From Paenibacillus sp. P25 (GTDB lineage Bacteria; Bacillota; Bacilli; Paenibacillales; NBRC-103111), in NCBI GenBank assembly GCA_024704175.1, contig CP085629.1, positions 7,615,501 to 7,679,500 on the forward strand: a stretch of DNA of 64,000 nt, in the 5' to 3' direction. A program made the position numbers and the translations under genes. Below are positions 1-8,788 of this stretch, piece by piece. The first letter of the stretch is position 1. Each line of letters starts with the position of its first letter. The notes under the pieces were generated by a model. The model had not been told where the DNA came from, did not search any database, and was given only the letters and a program-made list of their open reading frames with translations.

Positions 1-168
1 AAATTCGGGGATGTGATTGTGGATGCCAAGAGCATTCTGAGCGTATTTGTTACACTCGTGGACCATCAGAAGTATGAGCTGTATGTCGTCGGTCCGGATG
101 CGGAGGAGGCGAGGCAGGCCATGTCCGATTTGTTCGCCCGGTACAATCTGTCTTACACCATCAAATGA
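1..168 (+). CDS. HPr-family phosphocarrier-like protein, C-terminal part
   Basis: The first 56 codons of the window are open in frame 1 and end in TGA. The peptide (start lies outside the window) contains DAKSILSVFVTL followed by YELYVVGPDAEEA, which matches the second half of the HPr/Crh fold: the KSI-M/L-x-V stretch carrying the regulatory serine region, then strand 4 and the last helix. HPr proteins pass phosphate from PTS enzyme I to EII proteins, and Crh-like paralogues act in catabolite control. The histidine-15 site that would tell HPr from Crh is not in the window, so the exact type is open. A strong hairpin plus T-run lies about 200 bp downstream. Confidence 0.6.
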   Translation, partial: KFGDVIVDAKSILSVFVTLVDHQKYELYVVGPDAEEARQAMSDLFARYNLSYTIK

Positions 169-269
169 AGGGGGAAGCCGACGCGATCCGCGGGCCTGAC
201 AGAATCCTTTATGGCCTGCGGACCGCATGGGATGAATCAGGAAACAGAGTGCTCGGCTCTCTATATCTT

Positions 270-557
270 TTACGAGAGGCGGTACAGCGAGGCCATGCAG
301 TCGACGAACATCTTATTGTACTCCGCACGGGTTAAGTCTTTGCTGCAGGAGATGTCCCTCCCGAGAAACCGGTACCAGGTGATTTCCACCTGGTCTTTTT
401 TGTAAACGAATTTTTCATGCTGCAGTAAAAAGGTCTCATTCTCATACGACGGCACACGTTCGTAATCCAGCTCTTCGCCCTTCTGCTCCGCCACCAAGGT
501 GGCCAGCAGGATGAGCATTTTAAACGGGTCGTCGTAGATCTCATATTGTTCCTTCAT
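270..557 (-). CDS. Small conserved-looking protein of unknown function (95 aa)
   Basis: An ORF of 95 codons starts at an ATG preceded by an AAAGGAGGG ribosome site at good spacing, so this start is preferred over an ATG nine codons upstream. The product is soluble and acidic, begins MKEQYEIYDDPFKMLILLAT and has no signal peptide, membrane segment or motif that I recognise. It lies alone between the HPr-like gene, which converges on it, and the chemotaxis gene, which diverges from it. The 3' third of the gene contains a perfect 8-bp hairpin that reads as a terminator for the opposite strand. Function unknown. Confidence 0.6.
   Translation of the reverse strand: MKEQYEIYDDPFKMLILLATLVAEQKGEELDYERVPSYENETFLLQHEKFVYKKDQVEITWYRFLGRDISCSKDLTRAEYNKMFVDCMASLYRLS
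374..401 (+). terminator. Intrinsic terminator of the HPr-like gene
   Basis: ACCAGGTG-ATTTC-CACCTGGT forms a perfect 8-bp stem with a 5-nt loop and is followed by CTTTTTTG. It lies inside the 3' part of the convergent minus-strand gene at 270-557, so the two genes share this DNA. Confidence 0.65.
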
Positions 558-732
558 TCGGATCCCTCCTTTTGGAAGCATCATACTAAACGATCCCTCC
601 CTTGAGAAGCGGTTCCGGCCGACTCGTGACGATTTTGAAGAAAGTGATGAGAATTTTCAATATAAACCGAAAAGAAGCCTGTGTTACGCTTAATCCGGTA
701 CATATTCAGTAGGGAAAAGACAGGGTGATTTC

Positions 733-2467
733 ATGGAACTCTCATACGCTGCAGTCAAGGGGAAAGGCGGCTCCGGGATGCGATTCAGCTTACGGGCCAA
801 AATGATGGTTGTGTTCGGGGCCGTATCGCTTATGGTTGGACTGATCGGCGGTCTCGCCTTCACTTATCTTACGAAGATGGAGCGCTCCTATAACGAGCTG
901 CTTCGCGTGAACGCCGCCATCGTGCAGTCCGCTTCGGGAATCGGAGAGACCGCCCAGCAGCAGAGCGCGATGCTCTACAGCTACTTGCTTGCGCCCGGTC
1001 AAGACAAGGAGGAGAAGCTTGCCGGGATCAATAAGCGGCTTACGGCGTCCGCTCAAGCGCTCAAATCGATGGCGGTCCGCGAGCAGGATCAGAACGCTGC
1101 GGCCAAGATCGCAGAAGCGAACGAGACGTTTCAGCGCCTCTTGGATAAGGTGGCGGATTATATCCGCCGCGGAGAGCCGGACCTGGCCCGAAAGGAAGCG
1201 GAGCTTTGGTCCGCCCCGCTGACGGAAAGCATGGGAACCATGGCGGACGAGCTGGCGGCAGGCCAGAAGGCGCTCATGGAAGAACAGATGGCACAGAATG
1301 CACAGAGGGTGTCCGATATTAAGCTGTTCGTTATAACAGCCAGTCTGGCGGCATTACTAATCGCGCTGTCCCTTGGCCTCCTGCTCTCCCGGATGATCGC
1401 AAGGCCTATTCGCGAAGCAGCGGCGGCGGCGCGGCGATTGCAAGCGGCGATTTAACAACCGGGGATTTACCCGCCCGGAGCGGGGATGAAGTGTCGGTGT
1501 TGGCGGAAGCCTTTAACCGGATGAAGCTTCAGGTCGCGGGAGGTGGTCGGGCAAGCCGTCCGGCATGCCGATCATGTGGCGGAGGCGGCCCTTCAATTGA
1601 GCGGCGCTTCGGTTCAAGGGAGCTCTTCCGCCCAGCACATCACCGATGAGGTAAGGGAGATTATGGAGCGAAGCGAGGAACAGGTGCTGAGCGTGAACCG
1701 GGGCGCCGAGTCGCTGAACGACCTGACTCAGACCGTCTGCGAGGTGATGGAGGTGTCGCACCACGCCAGGGAGGCTTCCGCGGCCGCACTGACCGATTCC
1801 GAAGCGGGACGGGAGGCGATTGCCCGTGTGACCGGGCAAATGAACGCCATGCATGCGACAATGGGGAGGCTGACGGACGCCGTAACCCGGCTCAGCGATC
1901 GTACGGAGCAGATCGAGAAGGCGAATCAGCTGATTGCCGGAATCGCGAATCAAACGAATATTCTTGCCCTAAATGCAGGCATTGAAGCGGTACAGGCCGG
2001 AGCCGGCGGTAAAGGCTTCTCGGTGATCGCAGGCGAAGTGCGCAAGCTGGCGGGGCAAACCTCAGCCGCGGCGGCTGAGATTGCGCATATCGCCGCCGGC
2101 GTGAAGGAAGAGGCGCTGGGTATGGCCCAAGCGACCCGGCGGGGAGCTGCGGAGACCGCCGAAGGGCTCGATGCGGCCCGGCATGCGGGCGAAGCCTTCG
2201 GGCGAATCCGCGAGTCCGTGACGGAAGCGGCGGGCCGGATCCGTCATGCGGTGGACTGCTCCGAACGGGCGGGGAGCCGGACCCGGGAGGCGGCGGAGCA
2301 AATCCGGTCGATTGAGCAGGCCGCTGCAGGCGTAACGGAGGGGCCAGGAAGGGTACGCCGGCGCCGAGGAACAATATGCCGGCATGGAGGAAATATCCGC
2401 TTCGGCCGAAATGCTGAGCAGGATGGCGGACGAGCTTCGTTCGCTCATTCAAAGGTTTAGAACCTAG
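733..2467 (+). CDS. Methyl-accepting chemotaxis protein (three frameshifts)
   Basis: A membrane chemoreceptor expected to signal to CheA/CheW. From the ATG at 733 there is a transmembrane helix at residues 24-46, a four-helix ligand-binding region, a second helix at 198-219, a HAMP segment, then the long cytoplasmic coiled coil with the signalling tip ILALNAGIEAVQAGAGGKGF and VRKLA. An ATG at 778, after GGGGAAAGGCGG, is an equally good start. Frame changes occur near 1430, 1530 and 2345. In the corrected frame HAMP continues as SGDLTTGDLPARSGDEVSVL and the C-terminus reads EEQYAGMEEISASAEML to a TAG at 2467. The tip lacks the usual Arg of EAARAGE (Gln here), which is unusual for a family so conserved there. 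The end abuts the convergent iron-permease gene. Confidence 0.85.
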
Positions 2468-3475
2468 TTATTTTCTAAGCAGCAAATACACAAAATACGG
2501 GGCGCCGATGAAGGCGGCCACGATTCCGGCGGGAATCCCTTCCGGGTCCGCGAGCTGGCGTCCGACCGTATCGGCCAACAGCAGCGGCCCCGCCGAGCAG
2601 CAGCGACACGGGCAGGAACAGCTGATGCCGCGGACCGACCCATGCCTTGGCCATGTGAGGGGCCATCAGACCGATAAAGGCGATGCTTTGCCGGTAACGG
2701 ATACGGCGGATGCTGCGAGCGCGACGGCGGTCAGGAGCAGCACGAGGCGCTCTCTTTCAACGGACACGCCTACGCCGATCGCGACCGGATCATTCAATGC
2801 GAGCAGATTCAAGCGGTTCGCTTTGAAGAGCGTAAACGGAACGAGAACGGCCAGCCAGGGAAGCAGCGCCCAGATAAACGGCCAGTCCGAACCCCAAATG
2901 CTCCCGGCCAGCCATTTGGCGATAAAATCCACCTTGGTCCGTTCGGCGGATGAGATCAAGACGATCATCAGCCCGGACAGCGCCATGGAGAATCCGACCC
3001 CGGTCAGCACCAGTCTGACCGAACCGAATCCCGCCGTTCTGCTGTACGCGAAGAAGTAAATCAAGCCCGCCGTCACGAATGCGCCGATAAAAGCGACGAA
3101 GGGCAGCAGGTACACAAAGGACCCAGCCTGCACGGGAACGAACAAGAAGAATATGGCGACCGCCGCGCCGGCCCCGGAATGGATGCCGACGATGCCGGGA
3201 TCGGCCAGCTCATTGCGCGTGATTCCCTGCAGAGTGGCACCGGACAACGCCAGCGCCATCCCTGCGAGCAGGGTAATGATAAGCCGCGGCAGACGGAGGG
3301 AGAACAAGATGAATTCCTCCTTGAACGTGCCTTGGCCGAGAAGAACCGGAATCAGCCTGTTGTAAGATAAAGAGGCTTGCCCCGAACCCATGCCGATCAC
3401 GACGGCGGCCGCGATCAGAGCGAGCAAAATCCACAGCGCGATTCGCTGCTTTCGTATTACGGCCGGATGGATCAT
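2468..3475 (-). CDS. Iron-siderophore ABC permease, FecCD family (two frameshifts)
   Basis: Second membrane subunit of the siderophore importer. The start MIHPAVIRKQR and the family motif GxxLALSGATLQGITRNELADPGI are clear, with about nine hydrophobic helices. The frame breaks near 2683 (after VSVTGK) and near 2595. The corrected frame restores the family ending IAFIGLMAPHMAKAW, then ADTVGRQLADPEGIPAG and a TAA at 2468. Its ATG overlaps the stop of the upstream permease as ATGA, so the two are translationally coupled. Fourth and last gene of the Fur-controlled operon that starts at 6224. FhuG/FhuB-like by context. Confidence 0.85.
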
Positions 3476-4481
3476 GAGAAGGCTCCGCCTCCTTTGCGCA
3501 CGATGAACAGGAAGAAAGGCAGACCCAGCACCGCAACGACGGCCGCTACGGGCGTTTCATACGGAGCCTGAAGGGTCCGGCCGAGTGTATCGGCCAAGAG
3601 CATGAAGACGCCCCCGCCAGGGCCGACATCGGCAGGATGAAGCGGTAATCCGTTCCCACCACGGCCCGAACGAGGTGAGGCACCATCAGGCCGACGAAGG
3701 TCAAATTGCCGACCAGCGCGACGGAGGCGCCGACCAGCAGAATGATGACGAAGAAGAGAACCGTTTTAATCCGGGCTGTCTTCTGCCCCAGTCCGACGGC
3801 CACCTCTTCACTTAAGCTGAGAATCGTCAGCTGCTTCGAATACAGCAGAGCGATCGCCATGCCTATGGTGATAAAAGGAACGATCGTTTGCAGCTCCTCC
3901 CATGAGGTTCCGATCAAGCCGCCCGCTGTCCACATCGATACATCCTTGGAGATTTTGTAGCGGAGGCCTATGCCTTCGGACACCGCGTACAGAAAGGCGG
4001 AGACGGCGGCGCCGGCCAGTACGATCCGCAGCGGGGAGAAGCCTCCCTTCTTGATGGAGCCGATGCCGAATACCAGCAGGGCGCCGACCGCCGCTCCCGC
4101 AAAGCAGGCCGCCATGATCGCGAAATATCCGGCCTTAGGCATCCAGGCGAGCACGGCGGCCAGTGCCGCGTTGGCGCCGGCCGTCAGCCCGAGCAGTCCC
4201 GGGTCGGCCAGGGGATTCCTCGTCATGCCCTGCATGATGGAGCCGGAGACGGCGAGCGCCGCACCGACGAAGAGGGTCGCCGTTTCGCGCGGCAGGCGGA
4301 TCTCTCGGATGACGGATAACGTCTCGCTGTGTGCGGAGGAGGTAAGCGCGAGCCATACGTCCCGCAGGGACGTATCCGCTGCGCCGAACGCCATAGCGGC
4401 GGCGAATGCCGCGGCGAGGAGAAGGAAGCCCGCCGCAAGCGGAATGGCGAACGGGATGGAATGTCGCAGTTCCTTGTTCAT
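3472..4481 (-). CDS. Iron-siderophore ABC permease, FecCD family (one frameshift)
   Basis: First membrane subunit of the siderophore importer. It shows the FecCD hallmark SGSIMQGMTRNPLADPGLLG, the ATPase-coupling region with EEVAVGLG, and MVPHLVRAVVGTDYR. The frame breaks near 3610. The other frame continues VFMLLADTLGRTLQAPYETP to a TGA that overlaps the next ATG, which gives the usual length of about 335 residues. The gene lies about 30 bp after the binding-protein gene. It probably forms a heterodimer with the product of 2468-3475. Substrate specificity comes from the binding protein, not from this chain. Confidence 0.87.
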
Positions 4482-4510
4482 GTTAAGTGAGACATCCTTC
4501 CTGCGGGATT

Positions 4511-5431
4511 TTAGCTGCCCAGAAAGCTCTTGGTAAAGAAGGCGAGCTGCAATTCGAGCGTCAGCGGATCGTTGAAATAGAATTCTTTCGTATTCACTTC
4601 AAACACCCGGCCGTTCTTTACCGCCGGAATGTTCTTGTACGTATCGGTTGACTGAAACGAATTATCGGTGTCTTTGTCTTTGCTGACAATCATATAATCT
4701 CCGGCAAACTGGGGCAGGACCTCGGCGGAGAGCGCATAGTAGCCGCTCTTCAGCGCGGTTTCCTTGACCTTCTCGGGCATGTTCAGCTTCATTTCCTGAT
4801 AAAGAATTTCAGTGCCGCGGCCCCAATTGTTCCCGTAGACGTACAGCTGTTTATTGAAATTCTCGATGACGGATACCGTAGCATTTTCTCCGATTTTGGC
4901 TTTGATGTCTTTACCCGCCTTCTGCGCGCGTTGTCTGAAGTCATCGATCCAGGTCTTGGCCTCTTTCTCTTTATTCAGCGGCTTGCCGATCTCCAGGTGC
5001 TGCGATAAGTAATCCAGCTTTCCATAGGTGAAAGTGACCGTCGGAGCGATCTGCTTCAGCTTGTCGACATTCTTGGCCGTAGATAAACCGATGATCAAAT
5101 CAGGCTGCAGCTCGATGATTTTCTCCAAATTCTCGTCAGATACTTCCGCCGCATTCTTTAACCGTTCCGCAAACCGCGGGTTCTTCATGGCCCAGGAATC
5201 GACCCCGACGGGAGTGACGTTCAAAGCCATAACGTTGCCTGTGAAGGAGGACAGTACGACAACGCGTTTGGGATGGACAGGTACCTGAACGGGACCGTTC
5301 TCCGACTGGTAGGTGACCGTTCCTGTGGAATTGGCCGGCGAAGCGGCATTCTCCTTGGGGACAACTCCGTTACTGCAAGCGCCCAGCAGAAGCGTAAACA
5401 GCAGCAGGAGCGGGATCGCAATTCTTCTCAT
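4511..5431 (-). CDS. Siderophore-binding lipoprotein, FhuD/YxeB type
   Basis: Extracytoplasmic binding protein of the iron importer, 306 aa and intact. The N-terminus is a lipoprotein signal with lipobox LLGAC, so Cys19 is the likely lipidated residue. The body is a class III periplasmic-binding fold of the FecB/BtuF kind: PKRVVVLSSFTGNVMALNV, then ELQPDLIIGLSTAKN, and YVYGNNWGRGTEILYQEM. The last resembles FhuD2/YxeB proteins that bind hydroxamate siderophores such as ferrioxamine, but the ligand is inferred from resemblance only. AAAGGAG stands before the ATG. The gene starts inside the end of the ATPase reading frame. Confidence 0.85.
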   Translation of the reverse strand: MRRIAIPLLLLFTLLLGACSNGVVPKENAASPANSTGTVTYQSENGPVQVPVHPKRVVVLSSFTGNVMALNVTPVGVDSWAMKNPRFAERLKNAAEVSDENLEKIIELQPDLIIGLSTAKNVDKLKQIAPTVTFTYGKLDYLSQHLEIGKPLNKEKEAKTWIDDFRQRAQKAGKDIKAKIGENATVSVIENFNKQLYVYGNNWGRGTEILYQEMKLNMPEKVKETALKSGYYALSAEVLPQFAGDYMIVSKDKDTDNSFQSTDTYKNIPAVKNGRVFEVNTKEFYFNDPLTLELQLAFFTKSFLGS

Positions 5432-6224
5432 GATGATTCTCCTTTATCAGGTTATAGGTGATACACATAGGCCTGCCGGTGCGGGGATCGCGTCCGATTT
5501 CGGCATCGATCTGAAACACCTTCTCGAGCACGTCGCGCTGCATAACCTCCGCGCCGCCGCCGGCTTTCACGATTTCCCCGTCCTTCATGGCGATCATATA
5601 ATCGGCAAAGCGGGCGGCCTGGTTCAAATCGTGAAGCACCATCACGATCGTACGCTCCTGCTCCGCATTCAGCTTCTGCAGCGGCTCCAGCACCTCCAGC
5701 TGATGCGCCATATCCAGATAGGTGGTCGGCTCATCGAGGAAAATAATCTCCGTCTCCTGCGCCAGAGCCATGGCAATCCAGACACGCTGGCGCTGGCCGC
5801 CCGAGAGGGCGTCGACGGGACGGTACTTGAAGCCGGCCGTGCCCGTCACCTCAAGTGCCCAGTCAATGACCTCGTAGTCCCTCTGGGTTAAGCGGCCAAG
5901 GCCTTTCTGGTAGGGGAACCTGCCGTAGGATACCAGCTCGCCGGCGGTTAGTCCGCTTGCGCTTTCCGGCGTTTGCGGAAGAATCGCCAGTTTCTGGGCC
6001 AGCCGCTTGGTGTTTTCCCGGGAAATGTTTCTCCCGTCCAGCAGGACCGCACCCGAATGATGCGGAATAATGCGGGTGATTGCTTTCAGCAGGGTGGACT
6101 TACCACAGCCGTTCGGACCGATAATCGCCGTGACTTGCTTATCCGGAATGCAGATACTCAGATTCCTCACAATGAAGCGTTCACCATAGCCGATCGTTAA
6201 GTCTTGCGTATATAGGCGCGCCAT
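5370..6224 (-). CDS. Iron-siderophore ABC transporter ATPase, FhuC/FecE type
   Basis: ATPase driving the siderophore importer. Counted from the ATG at 6224 (TGGAGG just upstream), Walker A GPNGCGKST is at residues 36-44, signature LSGGQ at 140-144, Walker B IIFLDE at 160-165, and the switch histidine is in VLHDLNQAA. The family normally ends shortly after GRPMCITYN. Here the frame runs on 20-odd residues into the lipoprotein gene, a 62-bp overlap, which may be real or a shifted stop. First gene of the operon, behind a sigma-A promoter and Fur box. Confidence 0.88.
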   Translation of the reverse strand: MARLYTQDLTIGYGERFIVRNLSICIPDKQVTAIIGPNGCGKSTLLKAITRIIPHHSGAVLLDGRNISRENTKRLAQKLAILPQTPESASGLTAGELVSYGRFPYQKGLGRLTQRDYEVIDWALEVTGTAGFKYRPVDALSGGQRQRVWIAMALAQETEIIFLDEPTTYLDMAHQLEVLEPLQKLNAEQERTIVMVLHDLNQAARFADYMIAMKDGEIVKAGGGAEVMQRDVLEKVFQIDAEIGRDPRTGRPMCITYNLIKENHHEKNCDPAPAAVYASAGRLQ

Positions 6225-6271
6225 CTTGAAACCTCCATTTGCGTTGAAAGGGGGAGTCAAACGAACTTAAA

Positions 6272-6286
6272 TGATAATGATTATCA
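6272..6286 (-). promoter_or_regulatory. Fur box of the siderophore importer operon
   Basis: TGATAATGATTATCA is an exact match to the Bacillus 7-1-7 Fur/Per consensus TGATAATNATTATCA. It lies between the promoter (-10 at 6307-6312) and the ATPase start at 6224, where bound Fur would block transcription under iron-replete conditions. Confidence 0.9.
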
Positions 6287-6306
6287 ATGTCGTTCGTTCA
6301 AAAAAC

Positions 6307-6336
6307 ACTATAGTGCTTTAATTCCGCCTTTGTCAA
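6307..6336 (-). promoter_or_regulatory. Sigma-A promoter of the siderophore importer operon
   Basis: On the minus strand, TTGACA (6336-6331) and TATAGT (6312-6307) are separated by 18 nt, and the Fur box follows directly downstream. Confidence 0.75.
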
Positions 6337-6348
6337 TAGAAAATTGGA

Positions 6349-6377
6349 TTGAAATTGGAAGACGATAAGGGTATAAT
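6349..6377 (+). promoter_or_regulatory. Sigma-A promoter of the ferredoxin-NADP reductase gene
   Basis: TTGAAA (6349-6354) and TATAAT (6372-6377) have a 17-nt spacer. The expected start of transcription falls inside the second Fur box at 6382-6396. Confidence 0.8.
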
Positions 6378-6381
6378 TCAT

Positions 6382-6396
6382 TGATAATGATAATCA
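6382..6396 (+). promoter_or_regulatory. Fur box of the ferredoxin-NADP reductase gene
   Basis: TGATAATGATAATCA matches the 7-1-7 Fur consensus with one mismatch and covers the predicted transcription start, so this gene should be co-regulated by iron with the divergent importer. Confidence 0.85.
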
Positions 6397-6437
6397 ATTA
6401 CAGTCAATTACAATGTGTTGCCTGGGAGGGATCGCGT

Positions 6438-7487
6438 TTGGAGCGGCAGGAGTTGTTTGATGTAACCATCATCGGAGGGGGACCGGCAGGCCTTTATTCG
6501 GCTTTCTACAGCGGGTCGCGGGAGATGAGAACGAAGCTGATCGAATTCCAGCCCCGACTGGGCGGAAAGATAAATATTTATCCGGAGAAAATGATTTGGG
6601 ATGTAGGAGGCCTCACGCCCGTCACCGGAGCGAAGCTAATGGAGCAGCTGATTGAGCAGGGATTGACGTTTGGTCCCGAGGTCGTGCTGAACGAGAAGAT
6701 CGATTCCATCGCTCGGAATGAAGAAGGCGTATTTGTGCTGCAGGCGGCTTCCGGCCGGAAGCATTATTCAAGAACCGTCATTGTCGCCGTGGGAAGCGGG
6801 ATCCTGACGCCGCAGAAGCTGGAGATCGAAGGCGCGGACCGGTTCGAGGTATCCAACTTAAACTATACGGTGAAGTCTGTGAACCATTTTGCGGGGAAAA
6901 CGGTCATCATTTCGGGCGGAGGCAATTCCGCGGTCGATTGGGCCAATGAACTCGAGCCGGTTGCGAAGCAGGTGTATGTAACGTGCCGGAAAGGGACCTT
7001 GGCCGGTCATGAAGCTCATGCCGCCCAACTCTTGAGCAGCTCGGCCGTTTGCTTCTTTCATACGACGATCACGAAGCTCATCGCCGGTGCGGACCGCGAG
7101 GAGATTGAATGCGTAGAGCTGACAAACCATGAAACGGGGAGATCACCTATCTCGCCGTCGATGAAGTCGTGATTAACCATGGTTATGAAAGGGACGCGTC
7201 GTTACTCGAAAACAGCGAGTCGCCTATTGTCATGGCGGACCAATATTATATTGCAGGCACCGCGAACGGTGAATCCTCCGTACCCGGACTTTATCTTTGC
7301 CGGCGATATCCTGAAGCATGACGGGAAGCTGAATTTGATCGCAGGCGCTTTCCAGGATGCGGCCCAGGCCGTGAACCGGGCGAAGCAGTATATCCAGCCG
7401 GAAGCAGGCGGAACGGCGATGGTCTCCTCGCATAACGACATCTTCAAGAAGCGCAACCGCGAACTGGTAAGCCGAATGCTGAAGTAA
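6438..7487 (+). CDS. Ferredoxin/flavodoxin-NADP+ reductase, YumC/YcgT type (two frameshifts)
   Basis: A thioredoxin-reductase-like FAD protein that moves electrons from NADPH to ferredoxin or flavodoxin. GGGAGG seven bases upstream picks the TTG at 6438, because the ATGs further upstream lie in the Fur box. FAD motif GGGPAG is at residues 13-18 and the NADPH motif is VIISGGGNSAVDW. There is no CxxC redox pair, which separates it from thioredoxin reductase. Frame changes near 7140 and between about 7240 and 7290 interrupt it. The conserved FAGDILKHDGKLNLIAGAF lies in the last frame, giving about 350 residues, the family length. Divergence from a siderophore importer under a shared iron switch suggests a part in releasing iron by reduction. 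Confidence 0.85.
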
Positions 7488-7529
7488 TACGCTTAGACAA
7501 TGGCATAACCCGAAGAGACTCACTACTTA

Positions 7530-7930
7530 CATTCCCCCCAATCACTTCCAAAGTAACGACAAATATAAGTCCCGTCAAGGGAAGGAGGCTGAGGCCTGCA
7601 CGATGAGCCGATTCTCCTTTAACGTTTTGGAGTAGAAGACTGATCGCAAATAGCACTCCATAGAAGGAGAGATTGAAAAGAGCTCCAAGGAGCCGAGCCA
7701 ATGAATTCAGCCCTTGCCGCCAATCGTGGTGGTATGATCGGGTGAGCGTCCAACGTTAGCCGATGACGAAACTCACGATGGCTGATAAACATAACGCGAT
7801 AGCCGCTAATAACGGTGGTGCGTTACAGCCTAAATGCGCATACCGACGCCACCCAGCCGCTGACCATAGAGCGATTGCGACGCGGCGTAGATGCACTTCT
7901 TCTACGTTGAGCAATCGAGAAGAAACGTTC
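7530..7930 (-). pseudogene. Relic of a DHA2-type (EmrB/QacA) MFS exporter
   Basis: The stretch downstream of the reductase has no intact gene, but the minus strand carries degraded transporter sequence. One frame reads LLGALFNLSFYGVLFAISL, then LLQNVKGESA and AGLSLLPLTG, the helix 9-10 region of 14-helix drug:proton antiporters. Further upstream and in other frames come HPIIPPRL and PLLAAIALCLSAIVSFVIG, the preceding helices in the right order. Both ends of the protein are missing, several frame changes are present and no start or ribosome site is seen. Unlike the other interrupted genes here, this one is truncated as well as shifted, so I call it a true decayed fragment. Confidence 0.6.
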
Positions 7931-7991
7931 CTCAGCTAGGAATGATATTCTTAAGGTGTATCGAAGAAACGAATATGGGAGGATGATTCAT

Positions 7992-8702
7992 TTGGCTCAG
8001 AGTGATGCAGTACTTCCGAAAATCGTGTCCCAGGAAGAATGGCTTGCCGCCCGGGGTGAACTGCTTGAGAAGGAAAAGGAGGCTACCCGTGCGCTGGACG
8101 CGCTGGCTGCAGAGCGACGCAGGTCGCCGATGGTCCGGATCGACAAGGATTATGTTTTCGAGGGGAAGAACGGCCCGGTGAGCCTGCTCGATCTATTCGA
8201 CGGACGGCGGCAACTTATCGTTTACCACTTCATGTTCGACCCGAGTTGGAAAGAGGGTCGCGTCGGTTGTTCAATGCTGGTTGACGGCATGGGCAATCCC
8301 GCTCATTTGTACGCTCGCGATACGTCTTTGGTCCTCGTTTCCCGCGCTCCGCTGGAGCGGATCGAGTCTTTCAAGAAGCGCATGGGCTGGGACATCCCCT
8401 GGTTCTCTTCGTTCAATAGCGACTTTAACTATGATGTCGGGGCGACGACCGATAAAGGCGAAATTTCCTGTTTGAGCGTCTTCCTCCGCGATGACGACAG
8501 TGTCTTTCGTACTTATTTTACCGCGGCTCGCGGAACCGATAGATTGAATGCGAACTTCAATTATCTCGACCTGACACCGTTCGGCAGGCAAGAAAACTGG
8601 GAGGACTCCCCTCAGGGATGGCCGCAAACCCCGCCGTATATTTGGTGGCGCCATCACGACCAGTACGATCATACCAAAGGTACGGACTCTTGTTGCCACT
8701 AG
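7992..8702 (+). CDS. DUF899 (thioredoxin-like fold) family protein
   Basis: About 236 residues, intact. GGGAGG at 7977-7982 fits the TTG at 7992 (9-nt spacing) better than the ATG at 7983, which is too close. The protein shows the DUF899 pattern: IVSQEEWLAARGELLEKEK at the start, DYVFEGKNGPVSLLDLFDGR, VYHFMFDPSWKEGRVGCSM, VSRAPLERIESFKKRMGW, FNSDFNYD and the tail LTPFGRQE. Many relatives have a GCxxC active-site-like pair; here the second cysteine is absent (GCSMLVD), so thiol chemistry is doubtful. It stands alone, with a terminator just downstream. The biochemical role of the family is not established. Confidence 0.8.
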   Translation: MAQSDAVLPKIVSQEEWLAARGELLEKEKEATRALDALAAERRRSPMVRIDKDYVFEGKNGPVSLLDLFDGRRQLIVYHFMFDPSWKEGRVGCSMLVDGMGNPAHLYARDTSLVLVSRAPLERIESFKKRMGWDIPWFSSFNSDFNYDVGATTDKGEISCLSVFLRDDDSVFRTYFTAARGTDRLNANFNYLDLTPFGRQENWEDSPQGWPQTPPYIWWRHHDQYDHTKGTDSCCH

Positions 8703-8737
8703 AATGAAGTACATGGCGTTTTTGTCAATAATACAGC

Positions 8738-8776
8738 GGCAGTCTTGGACTTTTCCGTCCATGACTGCCTTTTTTC
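8738..8776 (+). terminator. Intrinsic terminator after the DUF899 gene
   Basis: GGCAGTC-tt-GGAC and GTCC-at-GACTGCC form a two-part stem followed by six or more T residues. It lies between two converging genes, with the T-run only on the plus strand. Confidence 0.8.
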
Positions 8777-8788
8777 GGTTTGGGCCGG

